NCBI GenBank assembly: GCA_030614305.1 | Contig: JAUWKH010000103.1 | Location: 1-6,454 of the forward strand | From: Bacteroidota bacterium | Lineage (GTDB): Bacteria; Bacteroidota; Bacteroidia; Bacteroidales; JADFUO01 | DNA length: 6,454 bases | Direction: 5' to 3' | Shown: one piece after another, positions 1-6,376 of the stretch | Layout: each line of letters opens with the position of its first letter | Numbering within the stretch: position 1 is the first letter of the stretch | The notes under the pieces: generated by a model | Seen by the model: only the letters and a program-made list of their open reading frames with translations | The model's database searches: none | What the model was told of the DNA's origin: nothing | Made by a program: the position numbers and the translations under genes

Positions 1-693
1 ACACTGAAAAATTATGAAATTTCTTCATTGAATAAATATGACGGGATTGCAGGTATTACAAAAAAAGATGCCGGTTATTTTATAAACCATAATCTGAAAA
101 TCCCTACAATTGATATCTCGTTTGGGATAGATCCCGAAAAATTTTCCGGTTTTGAATCAGATTATGAGTTTCCATCTTTGTTTCATATCGGGGCAATGAA
201 CTGGATACCTAACGAAGAAGGGATTAGGTGGTTTTTGGAAAATGTCTGGAAAAAAATCAATAATCATTTTCCTGATTTAAAATTTTATCTTGCGGGTCGA
301 GAAATGCCCGACTGGCTTACTAATTGCAAATATCCGAATGTTGTTGTTTTAGGCGAAGTTGATGATGCAAAAGAATTTATCACTTCAAAAGCGGTGATGA
401 TAGTGCCGCTTTTCTCAGGCAGCGGAATAAGGATAAAAATTATTGAAGGAATGGCTCTTGGTAAAACAATAATTTCAACTAAAATTGGTGCCGAAGGAAT
501 TAATTATGAAAATGGAAAAAATATTTTAATTGCAAATACGGCTGATGAATTTTTTGAGGCAGTAAAAAAATGCGTTGAAACCCGTGATTTATGCGACAAT
601 ATAGGGAAATATGCTAAAAAACTTATCAGCGACCAACACAACAATAAAAAAATTATTCAACGATTAGTTAAATTTTATGAAAAAATTTTATGA
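1..693 (+). CDS. Glycosyltransferase family 4 protein, 5'-truncated by the window edge
   Basis: This is the C-terminal part of a GT-B fold glycosyltransferase, presumably moving a sugar from a nucleotide-sugar donor onto a growing surface glycan on the cytoplasmic face of the membrane. The frame is open to base 1, and the residues before the TTG at 28 (TLKNYEISSLNKYDG) match the family's usual E-x-x-x-x-x-x-y-D segment ahead of a K-D pair. The gene therefore starts upstream and TTG 28 is not its start. From window codon 1, the C-terminal Rossmann domain opens near residue 60 with HIGAMNWIPNEEG and continues to FYLAGREMP. It carries the donor-site stretch GSGIRIKIIEGMALGK at 140-155, where Glu149 is the second acid of the EX7E motif and the first position is Ser141, as in many Glyco_trans_1_4 proteins. 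It ends in TGA and is followed by a second glycosyltransferase after 59 bases. Donor and acceptor cannot be told. Confidence 0.9.
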   Translation, partial: TLKNYEISSLNKYDGIAGITKKDAGYFINHNLKIPTIDISFGIDPEKFSGFESDYEFPSLFHIGAMNWIPNEEGIRWFLENVWKKINNHFPDLKFYLAGREMPDWLTNCKYPNVVVLGEVDDAKEFITSKAVMIVPLFSGSGIRIKIIEGMALGKTIISTKIGAEGINYENGKNILIANTADEFFEAVKKCVETRDLCDNIGKYAKKLISDQHNNKKIIQRLVKFYEKIL

Positions 694-752
694 TTTTTGA
701 ATTTTATATTTACGGATAAAACGAGTTAATAAAGTTTCTTATAGTTAATGTA

Positions 753-1913
753 ATGAAAATTCTTATTCTTCTATCGAGAATCCCATACCCGCTTGAAAAA
801 GGAGATAAATTGCGTGCTTTTAATCATATTAAATATCTTTCCAAAAACAATAAAATCACTTTATTTGCCATCAACGACTCAAAAGTAAATAAAGAAAAAG
901 CTTTTCAGGCATTGCAACCTTATTGCCGCTCAATTAATTTTTTTGACATTTCAAAATTCAGTATATTATTTAATGTTTTATTAGCTTTTTTTAATGGAAA
1001 ACCTTTGCAGACAGGCTACTTTTTTAGTCGCAGGGCAAAAAAACGCATAAATAAAATTATTAGCGAAACCAAACCTGATCATATCTTCTGCCAGCTTATA
1101 CGTATAGCAGAATATGTAAAAGATAAGAATATTCCAAAAACTCTTGATTATCAAGATGTATTTTCAAAAGGTGTAGAACGCAGAATACATAGTTCTCCAT
1201 TTTATTTAAAACCTTTCTTAAAACTTGAGTACAAAAGGCTTTTGAAATATGAGAACGAAATTTTTGATTATTTTGACAATAAAATCATAATTTCAGAACC
1301 CGATCGCGAGTTAATACCACATCCCGAAAAAGATAAAATAGTTATAGTTATGAATGGGGTTGATACGGATTTTTTCAAACCTATTAACAGAAAAAAAAAA
1401 TACGACATAGTGTTTACCGGTAATATGGGATATCCGCCAAATGTTAATGGGGTTGAGTTTCTGGTTAAACAAATCATTCCGATTGTAAGAAGAAATAAAC
1501 CGGAAATTAAAGTATTGATTGCAGGAGCAAACCCCGACAGAAAAGTAATTGCAGTTAAATCAAAAAATGTTCATGTAACAGGCTGGGTTGAAGATATTAG
1601 GGAATGTTATGCCAAAGCCAGAATTTTTATTGCCCCCATGCAAATCGGAACGGGCTTGCAAAATAAGCTCCTGGAAGCAATGGCTATGAAAATTCCTTGC
1701 ATAAGCTCACATCTTGCAAATAATGCACTTAATGCAAAATCCGGTAAAGAAATTAAAATTGGTGATTCTGCTGAAGAATATGCACAACATATTATTTATT
1801 TGCTTGATAATAAAGATAAAGCAGATGAAATCGCTTTGAACGGTTATAATTTTGTCCTGAATAATTATAATTGGGAAAAAGCTACTGAAAAGCTTGAAGA
1901 ACTAATGTTATAA
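753..1913 (+). CDS. Glycosyltransferase family 4 protein, TIGR03087-like sugar transferase
   Basis: This is a complete 386-residue GT-B glycosyltransferase, likely cytoplasmic or peripheral on the inner membrane, for exopolysaccharide or O-antigen-type glycan assembly. The N-terminal acceptor domain (about 1-175) opens with RIPYPLEKGDKLR at 9-21, a signature I associate with the sugar transferases of PEP-CTERM/EpsH systems (TIGR03087). It also contains LDYQDVFSKGVERR. The donor domain begins near 218 with GNMGYPPNVNG (223-233) and contains GTGLQNKLLEAMAM, with Glu308 as the conserved acid and Thr300 at the first EX7E position. ATG 753 puts the first strand (MKILILLSRIPYP) at the terminus as expected. 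No Shine-Dalgarno is visible, which is normal for Bacteroidota. A run of ten A at 1391-1400 encodes a Lys-rich linker just before the donor domain. No exosortase or PEP-CTERM gene is visible here, so the subfamily link is only by resemblance. Confidence 0.92.
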   Translation: MKILILLSRIPYPLEKGDKLRAFNHIKYLSKNNKITLFAINDSKVNKEKAFQALQPYCRSINFFDISKFSILFNVLLAFFNGKPLQTGYFFSRRAKKRINKIISETKPDHIFCQLIRIAEYVKDKNIPKTLDYQDVFSKGVERRIHSSPFYLKPFLKLEYKRLLKYENEIFDYFDNKIIISEPDRELIPHPEKDKIVIVMNGVDTDFFKPINRKKKYDIVFTGNMGYPPNVNGVEFLVKQIIPIVRRNKPEIKVLIAGANPDRKVIAVKSKNVHVTGWVEDIRECYAKARIFIAPMQIGTGLQNKLLEAMAMKIPCISSHLANNALNAKSGKEIKIGDSAEEYAQHIIYLLDNKDKADEIALNGYNFVLNNYNWEKATEKLEELML

Positions 1914-1922
1914 TTATTGACA

Positions 1923-2396
1923 ATGATAAAAATCAACGAACAGTTTATAAGTATAACTTCCGACAAGGCAAAAAAATCTCCACGTAAAAGAAAAAATTAC
2001 AATTTTCATAAAAAACCGGAGGATACTTTACAACGTATGCTCAACGCAATTGAGCCTGATACTTATATTCAACCTCACAAGCACGAAAATCCTGATAAAA
2101 GAGAAGCTTTTTTTGTTTTACGTGGAAGAATTTTAGTAGTGGAATTTGATGATGACGGAAACATAACCGACCATATAATACTTGATGCCTCAAAAGGTAA
2201 TTACGGTGCAGAAATCCCTTCACGAACCTGGCATGTTATTATCAGTCTGGAAAAAGATTCAGTTGCTTATGAAGTTAAAGACGGCCCTTATAATCCGGAA
2301 GATGACAAACATTTTGCTCCATGGGCACCAAAAGAAAGTGATGATAATGCTTTGGATTTCAATAAAAAAATACTCCATGAATTAAAAATCGTTTAA
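1923..2396 (+). CDS. wbuC: WbuC family cupin-fold metalloprotein
   Basis: This is a 157-residue single-domain cupin of the WbuC type, a family found in O-antigen and capsule loci whose reaction is not established as far as I know. The diagnostic order is present: R-K-N-Y-N-F-H (23-29), QRMLNAIEPDTYIQPHKH (37-54), FFVLRGRILVVEFDDDG (63-79), EIPSRTWH (97-104), then YEVKDGPYNPEDDKHFAPWAP (116-136) near the end. Probable metal ligands are His52, His54, Glu61 and His104. I chose ATG 1923 over the in-frame TTG at 1917 because it gives MIKINEQF directly and TTG lies only four bases past the upstream stop. The gap to the glycosyltransferase stop is nine bases, so the two are very likely cotranscribed and perhaps translationally coupled. 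Family assignment is strong. The symbol is by family, and function (for instance modification of a nucleotide sugar or glycan) is inference. Confidence 0.9.
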   Translation: MIKINEQFISITSDKAKKSPRKRKNYNFHKKPEDTLQRMLNAIEPDTYIQPHKHENPDKREAFFVLRGRILVVEFDDDGNITDHIILDASKGNYGAEIPSRTWHVIISLEKDSVAYEVKDGPYNPEDDKHFAPWAPKESDDNALDFNKKILHELKIV

Positions 2397-2442
2397 ATTT
2401 GTATTTATTTAAAAAAATATGGAAATTAATTTTAATTTTTAA

Positions 2443-3819
2443 ATGACACAAAAACCTTCAATACCTAAAGGAACACGCGACTTCTCCCCTGCCGAAATGG
2501 TGAGAAGAAATTATATTTTTAATATTATTAAAGAAATTTTTCAACGATACGGTTACCTCCCGATTGAAACTCCTGTAATGGAAAATCTTTCAACTTTGAC
2601 GGGAAAATATGGTGAAGAAGGAGACAAGCTTTTATTTAAAATATTAAATTCAGGAGATTATTTTTCTAAAGTCAACATCCGGGACAAACCCGGCCTGACT
2701 TCCAATAAATTAACACCTTTAATTTCTGAAAAAGGATTACGATTTGATCTAACGGTTCCGTTTGCAAGATATGTTGTCCAGCACCGTAATGACATTACTT
2801 TCCCGTTCAAACGTTACCAGATACAGCCCGTATGGCGAGCCGACCGCCCTCAAAAGGGTCGCTATCGCGAATTTTATCAATGTGATGTGGACGTTATCGG
2901 AAGCAAATCATTATTAAATGAAGTTGAACTTGTTCAAATTATTGATGATGTGTTTGATAAACTTAAAATTTCTTCAATTGTAAAAATTAACAACCGTAAA
3001 ATTTTAAGCGGCATCGCAGAAGTTATCGGAGAAGGTGATAAAATTGTTGATATAACCGTTGCCATTGATAAGCTTGATAAAATCGGTATAGAACAGGTTA
3101 ATGAAGAATTAGCTTTAAAAGGAGTTTCTAAAAAAGCTATAGAACAACTGCAACCAATAATTAATCTGAAAGGAAAACTTAAGGAAAAATTTCCTAAACT
3201 TATGGAAATCTTAAAGAATTCGAAAATCGGGATGGAAGGCATTGAGGAAACAATACAAGTTATGAAACAACTGAAAGAATTGAATATAACGGCAAAATTC
3301 CAGTTAGATTTAACACTTGCCCGCGGATTGGATTATTATACAGGAATAATAATTGAGGTTATTGCGAAAGATGTACCTATCGGAAGTATATGTGGTGGCG
3401 GACGTTATGACGACCTGACAGGCATTTTCGGTTTGCCCGATATTTCAGGTGTCGGAATATCTTTTGGCGCGGACAGGATTTATGATGTTATGAAAGAACT
3501 CGATTTATTTCCTGAAGAAAGCCGTACCACAACACAAATAATGTTCGTTAATTTCGGTAAAGAAGAAGAAAAATATTGCCTTTCTTTACTTTCAGAAATC
3601 CGTAAAGCAGGTATCAATGCCGAAATATATCCCGAGCCGGTTAAAATAAAAAAGCAAATGTCGTATGCCAATAATAAAAAAATTCCCTATGTGGTTTTAG
3701 TTGGAGAAAATGAAATGAAAGATGAAATCCTTACAGTTAAGAATATGAATACAGGAGAACAGATGAAATTATCTGTTTCTCAATTCATCAATGATTTATT
3801 AAAAAATAAAACCGTGTAA
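2443..3819 (+). CDS. hisS: Histidine--tRNA ligase (HisRS)
   Basis: A class II aminoacyl-tRNA synthetase of 458 residues that charges tRNA-His with histidine, using ATP, in the cytoplasm as a homodimer. The N-terminus [12 protein letters not shown] is the usual HisRS start and fixes ATG 2443; an in-frame ATG at 2419 runs straight into a TAA. Motif 1 lies around [14 protein letters not shown] (about 41-54). The motif 2 loop is R132 to D148 with [13 protein letters not shown]. The HisRS-specific histidine motifs are R294-G-L-D-Y-Y-T-G and G318-G-G-R-Y-D-D-L, and motif 3 is [11 protein letters not shown] at 336-346. The anticodon-binding domain fills roughly 365-455. Presence of all catalytic motifs plus this domain excludes the paralogue HisZ. 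The motif 2 loop R-E-F-Y-Q-C is closer to eukaryotic/archaeal HisRS than to the E. coli R-Q-F-H-Q form, as I recall for Bacteroidota. It follows the wbuC-like gene by 46 bases. Confidence 0.97.
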   Translation: MTQKPSIPKGTRDFSPAEMVRRNYIFNIIKEIFQRYGYLPIETPVMENLSTLTGKYGEEGDKLLFKILNSGDYFSKVNIRDKPGLTSNKLTPLISEKGLRFDLTVPFARYVVQHRNDITFPFKRYQIQPVWRADRPQKGRYREFYQCDVDVIGSKSLLNEVELVQIIDDVFDKLKISSIVKINNRKILSGIAEVIGEGDKIVDITVAIDKLDKIGIEQVNEELALKGVSKKAIEQLQPIINLKGKLKEKFPKLMEILKNSKIGMEGIEETIQVMKQLKELNITAKFQLDLTLARGLDYYTGIIIEVIAKDVPIGSICGGGRYDDLTGIFGLPDISGVGISFGADRIYDVMKELDLFPEESRTTTQIMFVNFGKEEEKYCLSLLSEIRKAGINAEIYPEPVKIKKQMSYANNKKIPYVVLVGENEMKDEILTVKNMNTGEQMKLSVSQFINDLLKNKTV

Positions 3820-3831
3820 ATAAATATTTTA

Positions 3832-3839
3832 TACTTTTG
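3832..3839 (+). promoter_or_regulatory. Candidate Bacteroidota -7 promoter box (TACTTTTG)
   Basis: TACTTTTG, followed by CA, matches the TAnnTTTG consensus of the Bacteroidota housekeeping sigma factor. It begins 12 bases after the hisS stop. No convincing TTG-type -33 element sits 19-21 bases upstream, so only the -7 half is seen. If used, transcription would begin near 3846 and give a leader of about 200 bases ahead of the ammonia-lyase gene. Confidence 0.4.
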
Positions 3840-3927
3840 CACTTCAAAATAAAATAATTCAAATGCAAAACTGGATATTAAAATTTATAATCAAAATAAA
3901 CAGGACAGCACTTTATTAACCTATCTT

Positions 3928-3935
3928 TATCTTTG
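3928..3935 (+). promoter_or_regulatory. Candidate Bacteroidota -7 promoter box (TATCTTTG)
   Basis: TATCTTTG, again followed by CA, is a strong match to TAnnTTTG. It lies about 117 bases before the ammonia-lyase ATG, implying an AT-rich, apparently unstructured leader of roughly 110 bases. No clear TTG -33 element is present. I favour this box over the upstream one as the proximal promoter because it better fits the common TATCTTTGCA form, but both remain inferences from consensus. Confidence 0.5.
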
Positions 3936-4039
3936 CAAAATTTTACTTATCACCTATTTCGCAAAGAATTCCAATAACTTTTAATCAATAAAAATAATTT
4001 TTTACATTTAAATATAATAAATAGCACAAATAAAAATAT

Positions 4040-4044
4040 AGGAG
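4040..4044 (+). promoter_or_regulatory. Shine-Dalgarno ribosome-binding site (AGGAG)
   Basis: AGGAG sits eight bases before ATG 4053 and fixes that start. It stands out because the other genes in this window have no recognisable Shine-Dalgarno sequence, which is usual in Bacteroidota. This could mean comparatively strong or separately regulated translation of the ammonia-lyase, or acquisition from a lineage that relies on such sites. Confidence 0.75.
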
Positions 4045-4052
4045 AAAATAAA

Positions 4053-5576
4053 ATGACTTTAATAATAAATGGTTCAGGATTAACAATAGAGGATGTGGTT
4101 AATGTAGCACGTAACAACGAAAAAGTTGAACTTCATCCCGACGCAATAAAAAGAATAAATGTATGCAGGGCAATGCTTGAGAAAAAGATTGTTGCAGGCG
4201 AAATTATGTATGGCGTAAATACAGGAATCGGAGAGTTTTCCGAAATGGTTTTAAATGATGACCAGATAAAAGATTTTCAAAAATACCTGGTTTACAACCA
4301 TGCTGCAGGTATTGGCGAGCCATTTCCAATTGAATATGTGCGGGGCGCAATGCTTGGCAGAATTAACGTGCATGCTCACGGCAATTCAGGTTCACGTCTT
4401 GAAATTACACAAACTCTGGTTGATATGTTAAATAAAGGTGTAACTCCCTGGGTTTGTGAAAAAGGTTCAGTTGGTGCATGTGGCGACCTTGCCCCTATGT
4501 CACAAATAGCATTATTGATGATGGGCGAAGGAAAAGCATACTATAAAGGCAAATTATATGATGGTAAAGAAGCTCTTGATAAAGCAGGAATTCCTGTACC
4601 GGGATTACAAGCGCGTGACGGATTGGCAACTATCAATGGCTCAAATGTACTTACGGCCATGAGCGCTATATTTCTTTTCGACGCCAACAGGTGGTTAAAA
4701 CAAGCAGAAATCGGTGCTGCTATGTCATTGGAAGCCTTGAAAGCGAATATGAAACCCTATACAGCTAAGTTGCATGAAATACGCGGTTTTAAAGGTGCTA
4801 TAAAATGTGCAAATGCAATCAATAAATTAGTTGATGGCGGCGACCTTAAAGAACAAATAGTAAAATGTAAAGTTCAGGATGCTTATTCTATGAGGTCAAC
4901 ACCACAGGTTATTGGTGCTGCTCTCGATGCACTTGTTTATGCCCGTTCACAGGTTGAAATTGAACTGAATGGTGTTGGCGATAATCCGGTTTTCTTTCCC
5001 GAAGAAAATCTTCAATTATCAGGTGCAAACTTCCAGGGATCACCCGTTTCACTTCCTATGGATATGGCAGGAATTGCTATTACAATGATAAGTGTTATGT
5101 CTGAACGAAGAATGAACCGTTTGAACAACCCGGCATTGAGCGTAGGCTTACCGGCATTTTTAACAAAGGGTGCAGGCATGTTTTCAGGATTAATGTTAAG
5201 TCAATATACTGCCGACATGCAAATAGTTGAACAACGGATACTTTCAGCTCCGGCATCAATACAATCAATTCCGGCAGCAGCCGATCAGGAAGATTTTGTT
5301 TCTATGGGAATGAATACTGCTCTTAAAAACTTCCAGATACTTGATAATGCTTATGGTATATTAGGAATTGAAATAATGGCTGCAGCACAGGCATTGGATT
5401 TCCGCGATTACAAATTCGGTAAAGGGGTAACAAAAGCAAAAGAAGTTGTAAGAAAATATGTTGATTTCCTAGAAATTGACCGTCCTCTGTATGATGATCA
5501 TAATAAGATGAAAGAATTGGTTAAATCATGCGAAATACTTGAGGAGGTTGAAAAAGAAATTGGAAGTTTGGATTAA
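4053..5576 (+). CDS. hutH: Histidine ammonia-lyase-like MIO enzyme with an Ala-Cys-Gly triad
   Basis: A 507-residue aromatic amino acid lyase, normal in length for the family. HutH homotetramers in the cytoplasm deaminate L-histidine to trans-urocanate and ammonia using the autocatalytic MIO cofactor. Residue numbering coincides with Pseudomonas putida HutH for much of its length: Tyr53 in YGVNTG, His83 in N-H-A-A-G, the MIO triad A142-C143-G144 inside GSVGACGDLAPMS, and Asn195 in TINGSN. Later come Q275-D-A-Y278-S-M-R281, Phe327 in ANFQGSP and Glu413 in D-Q-E-D. The Q-E-D form is that of histidine lyases; phenylalanine and tyrosine lyases have an amide residue in place of the Glu. Odd points are Cys143 for Ser, N-T-G-I-G for N-T-G-F-G, and N-F-Q for N-F-H. 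No hutU, hutI or hutG neighbours are visible, so a role in histidine catabolism is inferred from the residues, not from context. A MIO aminomutase or a different substrate cannot be excluded. Confidence 0.88.
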   Translation: MTLIINGSGLTIEDVVNVARNNEKVELHPDAIKRINVCRAMLEKKIVAGEIMYGVNTGIGEFSEMVLNDDQIKDFQKYLVYNHAAGIGEPFPIEYVRGAMLGRINVHAHGNSGSRLEITQTLVDMLNKGVTPWVCEKGSVGACGDLAPMSQIALLMMGEGKAYYKGKLYDGKEALDKAGIPVPGLQARDGLATINGSNVLTAMSAIFLFDANRWLKQAEIGAAMSLEALKANMKPYTAKLHEIRGFKGAIKCANAINKLVDGGDLKEQIVKCKVQDAYSMRSTPQVIGAALDALVYARSQVEIELNGVGDNPVFFPEENLQLSGANFQGSPVSLPMDMAGIAITMISVMSERRMNRLNNPALSVGLPAFLTKGAGMFSGLMLSQYTADMQIVEQRILSAPASIQSIPAAADQEDFVSMGMNTALKNFQILDNAYGILGIEIMAAAQALDFRDYKFGKGVTKAKEVVRKYVDFLEIDRPLYDDHNKMKELVKSCEILEEVEKEIGSLD

Positions 5577-5640
5577 GTTAAGCTATTTTAAATAATAAGT
5601 ATTAGATTAATAATGAGAATTTCTTAACAAATTATATGGG

Positions 5641-5672
5641 AGTAATGGAATATTGAAGTAATGGAGTATTGG
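5641..5672 (+). repeat. Tandem 16-bp direct repeat, two copies
   Basis: Copies at 5641-5656 (AGTAATGGAATATTGA) and 5657-5672 (AGTAATGGAGTATTGG) are directly adjacent and differ at two positions, both A to G. The purine-rich strand continues without a break into the G-run ladder. Copy number would be a natural variable between strains. Confidence 0.8.
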
Positions 5673-5745
5673 AAATAGGGAAATAGGGGGAATAAGGGGA
5701 ATACTTTTATACCCTTATTCCCCTTATACCTTTATTCCCCATTTT
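5671..5745 (+). terminator. G-run/C-run inverted repeat, terminator-like hairpin
   Basis: The left arm (5671-5698) has G-runs of 2, 3, 5 and 3-4 bases separated by five-base A/T spacers. The right arm (5712-5740) carries matching C-runs. The core pairs 5683-5698 with 5712-5727 over 16 positions, all Watson-Crick except one G-U in RNA, around a 13-base loop at 5699-5711. The outer part pairs imperfectly, and the full structure is followed by ATTTTT at 5741-5746. It lies about 95 bases past the hutH stop and may end that transcript. The T-run is short and follows the imperfect outer stem, so terminator function is tentative. Confidence 0.5.
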
Positions 5746-5761
5746 TAAAATCTATCCTCAA

Positions 5762-5779
5762 TCGCGATAGCTATCGGGA
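5762..5779. repeat. 18-bp near-perfect palindrome, AGCT-centred
   Basis: The 18-mer TCGCGATAGCTATCGGGA is a palindrome with a single arm mismatch at 5764 (G where C would complete it). The central 12 bases, 5765-5776, are perfect. It belongs to the same type as the palindrome at 6377-6394 and resembles the TCCCGATAGCTATCGGGA units I recall from intergenic regions of environmental Bacteroidota. Confidence 0.8.
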
Positions 5780-5832
5780 GAGAATAGGAATTGATTAATA
5801 CACTGATTTATTATTATTTCGAATATTTTTTT

Positions 5833-5840
5833 TAGCTTTG
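5833..5840 (+). promoter_or_regulatory. Bacteroidota -7 promoter box (TAGCTTTG) for the membrane-protein gene
   Basis: TAGCTTTG matches TAnnTTTG and lies 20 bases before ATG 5860, giving a predicted leader of about a dozen bases. A weak TTA-type -33 candidate is at 5811-5813 with a 19-base spacer. This suggests the membrane-protein gene is transcribed separately from the ammonia-lyase gene. Confidence 0.55.
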
Positions 5841-5859
5841 TATACCTGAAATTCAATTT

Positions 5860-6294
5860 ATGGAAGATTCAAATTATCAGGACGGTTCGCAGAAAACTAA
5901 CAAAAGACCGGAGCTTTTAACAGTTTTATGTATTTTAACCTTTATAGGAAGCGGATTGGCAGCATTTTCCAATCTGATTATTTCACTTAATTATGATTCA
6001 TTTATAGAAATTGTTCAAAGTGAAAAGTTGACATTTCCGGGTGTTGATTTATTTTTGTCGTTAAAGGTTGAATTTTTTATTATAAGTTTTATCTTTTATT
6101 CAGTTTCATTATTCGGAGCAATACAAATGTGGAAACTAAAAAAAATAGGATTTCACATTTATACTGTTGCACAAATAGTATTACTTATTATTCCTTCAAT
6201 ATATTCTCCTTCACTTGAATTTCCGTTTTTAGGATTACTAATTACCGTACTATTTATTGTATTATATGCAAAAAATTTAAAATACCTGTCATAA
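5860..6294 (+). CDS. Uncharacterised four-helix membrane protein
   Basis: A 144-residue protein I cannot assign to a named family. A short polar N-terminus (1-18, ending in K-R-P-E) is followed by four hydrophobic segments at about 19-43, 72-91, 96-115 and 121-137. Only a brief basic turn, K-L-K-K at 92-95, separates helices 2 and 3. The loop 44-71 between helices 1 and 2 is the largest extramembrane part and contains acidic and polar residues. By the positive-inside rule the Lys-rich turn and the N-terminus are likely cytoplasmic, putting the 44-71 loop outside the inner membrane. The opening RPELLTVLCILTFIGSG is a start I recognise from small conserved hypothetical proteins of Bacteroidota. 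It has its own -7 box and no visible functional partner. No catalytic motif is seen. Confidence 0.8.
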   Translation: MEDSNYQDGSQKTNKRPELLTVLCILTFIGSGLAAFSNLIISLNYDSFIEIVQSEKLTFPGVDLFLSLKVEFFIISFIFYSVSLFGAIQMWKLKKIGFHIYTVAQIVLLIIPSIYSPSLEFPFLGLLITVLFIVLYAKNLKYLS

Positions 6295-6376
6295 ATATAT
6301 TGCTGATACATATACTTATCATTTATTAATTGGTTTTAATTAGTCTGTCCATAAAGTCAAACAATTCTTGAATTAA

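Larger units (their letters stand above)
3820..4052 (+). other. AT-rich intergenic region between hisS and the ammonia-lyase gene
   Basis: This gap holds no gene that can be supported. It contains two TAnnTTTG boxes followed by CA and a clear ribosome-binding site at its end, all listed separately. A start codon at 3863 would open an 18-codon peptide ending at 3919, but nothing beyond its position after the first -7 box supports it. No GC-rich stem followed by a T-run is visible, so I cannot place a hisS terminator. No tRNA or riboswitch-like structure is evident. Confidence 0.6.
5577..5859. other. Repeat-rich intergenic region
   Basis: No gene is supportable in these 283 bases. In order they hold a tandem 16-bp repeat, a ladder of G-runs opposed by C-runs that can form a hairpin, an 18-bp near-palindrome, and the -7 box of the downstream membrane-protein gene. 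Each is listed separately. The combination looks like a dispersed non-coding element rather than simple spacer. Confidence 0.7.

Noticed and set aside
28..30. TTG as the start of the first glycosyltransferase
   Set aside because: The frame is open to base 1 and the residues before the TTG fit the family, so the gene is cut by the window edge.
1268..1477. Minus-strand open frame inside the second glycosyltransferase
   Set aside because: It lies wholly within a well-supported gene, and its translation shows no family resemblance.
1917..1919. TTG as the start of the WbuC-like gene
   Set aside because: An ATG two codons later is a better start. The TTG would add only M-T and lies four bases after the upstream stop.
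2041..2385. Open frames on both strands overlapping the WbuC-like gene
   Set aside because: They are shadows of a gene with diagnostic WbuC motifs in the other frame, and their peptides are of low complexity.
2679..2693. Short GC-rich stem CCGGG/CCCGG in hisS, considered as an inserted palindrome
   Set aside because: It encodes part of the I-R-D-K-P-G-L loop. The loop has about the length I recall in other Bacteroidota HisRS proteins, so no insertion is indicated.
2848..2861. CCCT/AGGG mini-hairpin in hisS
   Set aside because: It falls on the invariant R-P-Q-K-G-R motif 2 loop and is explained by coding.
2934..3671. Minus-strand open frames inside hisS
   Set aside because: The sense strand encodes HisRS motifs throughout, and the antisense peptides show no recognisable features.
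3863..3919. 18-codon open frame after hisS as a gene
   Set aside because: It is too short, with no ribosome-binding site, no family match and no conserved pattern. It is kept only as a note in the intergenic entry.
5641..5740. CRISPR-like array
   Set aside because: The repeats are adjacent and degenerate with no unique spacers of constant length, and there are no cas genes.
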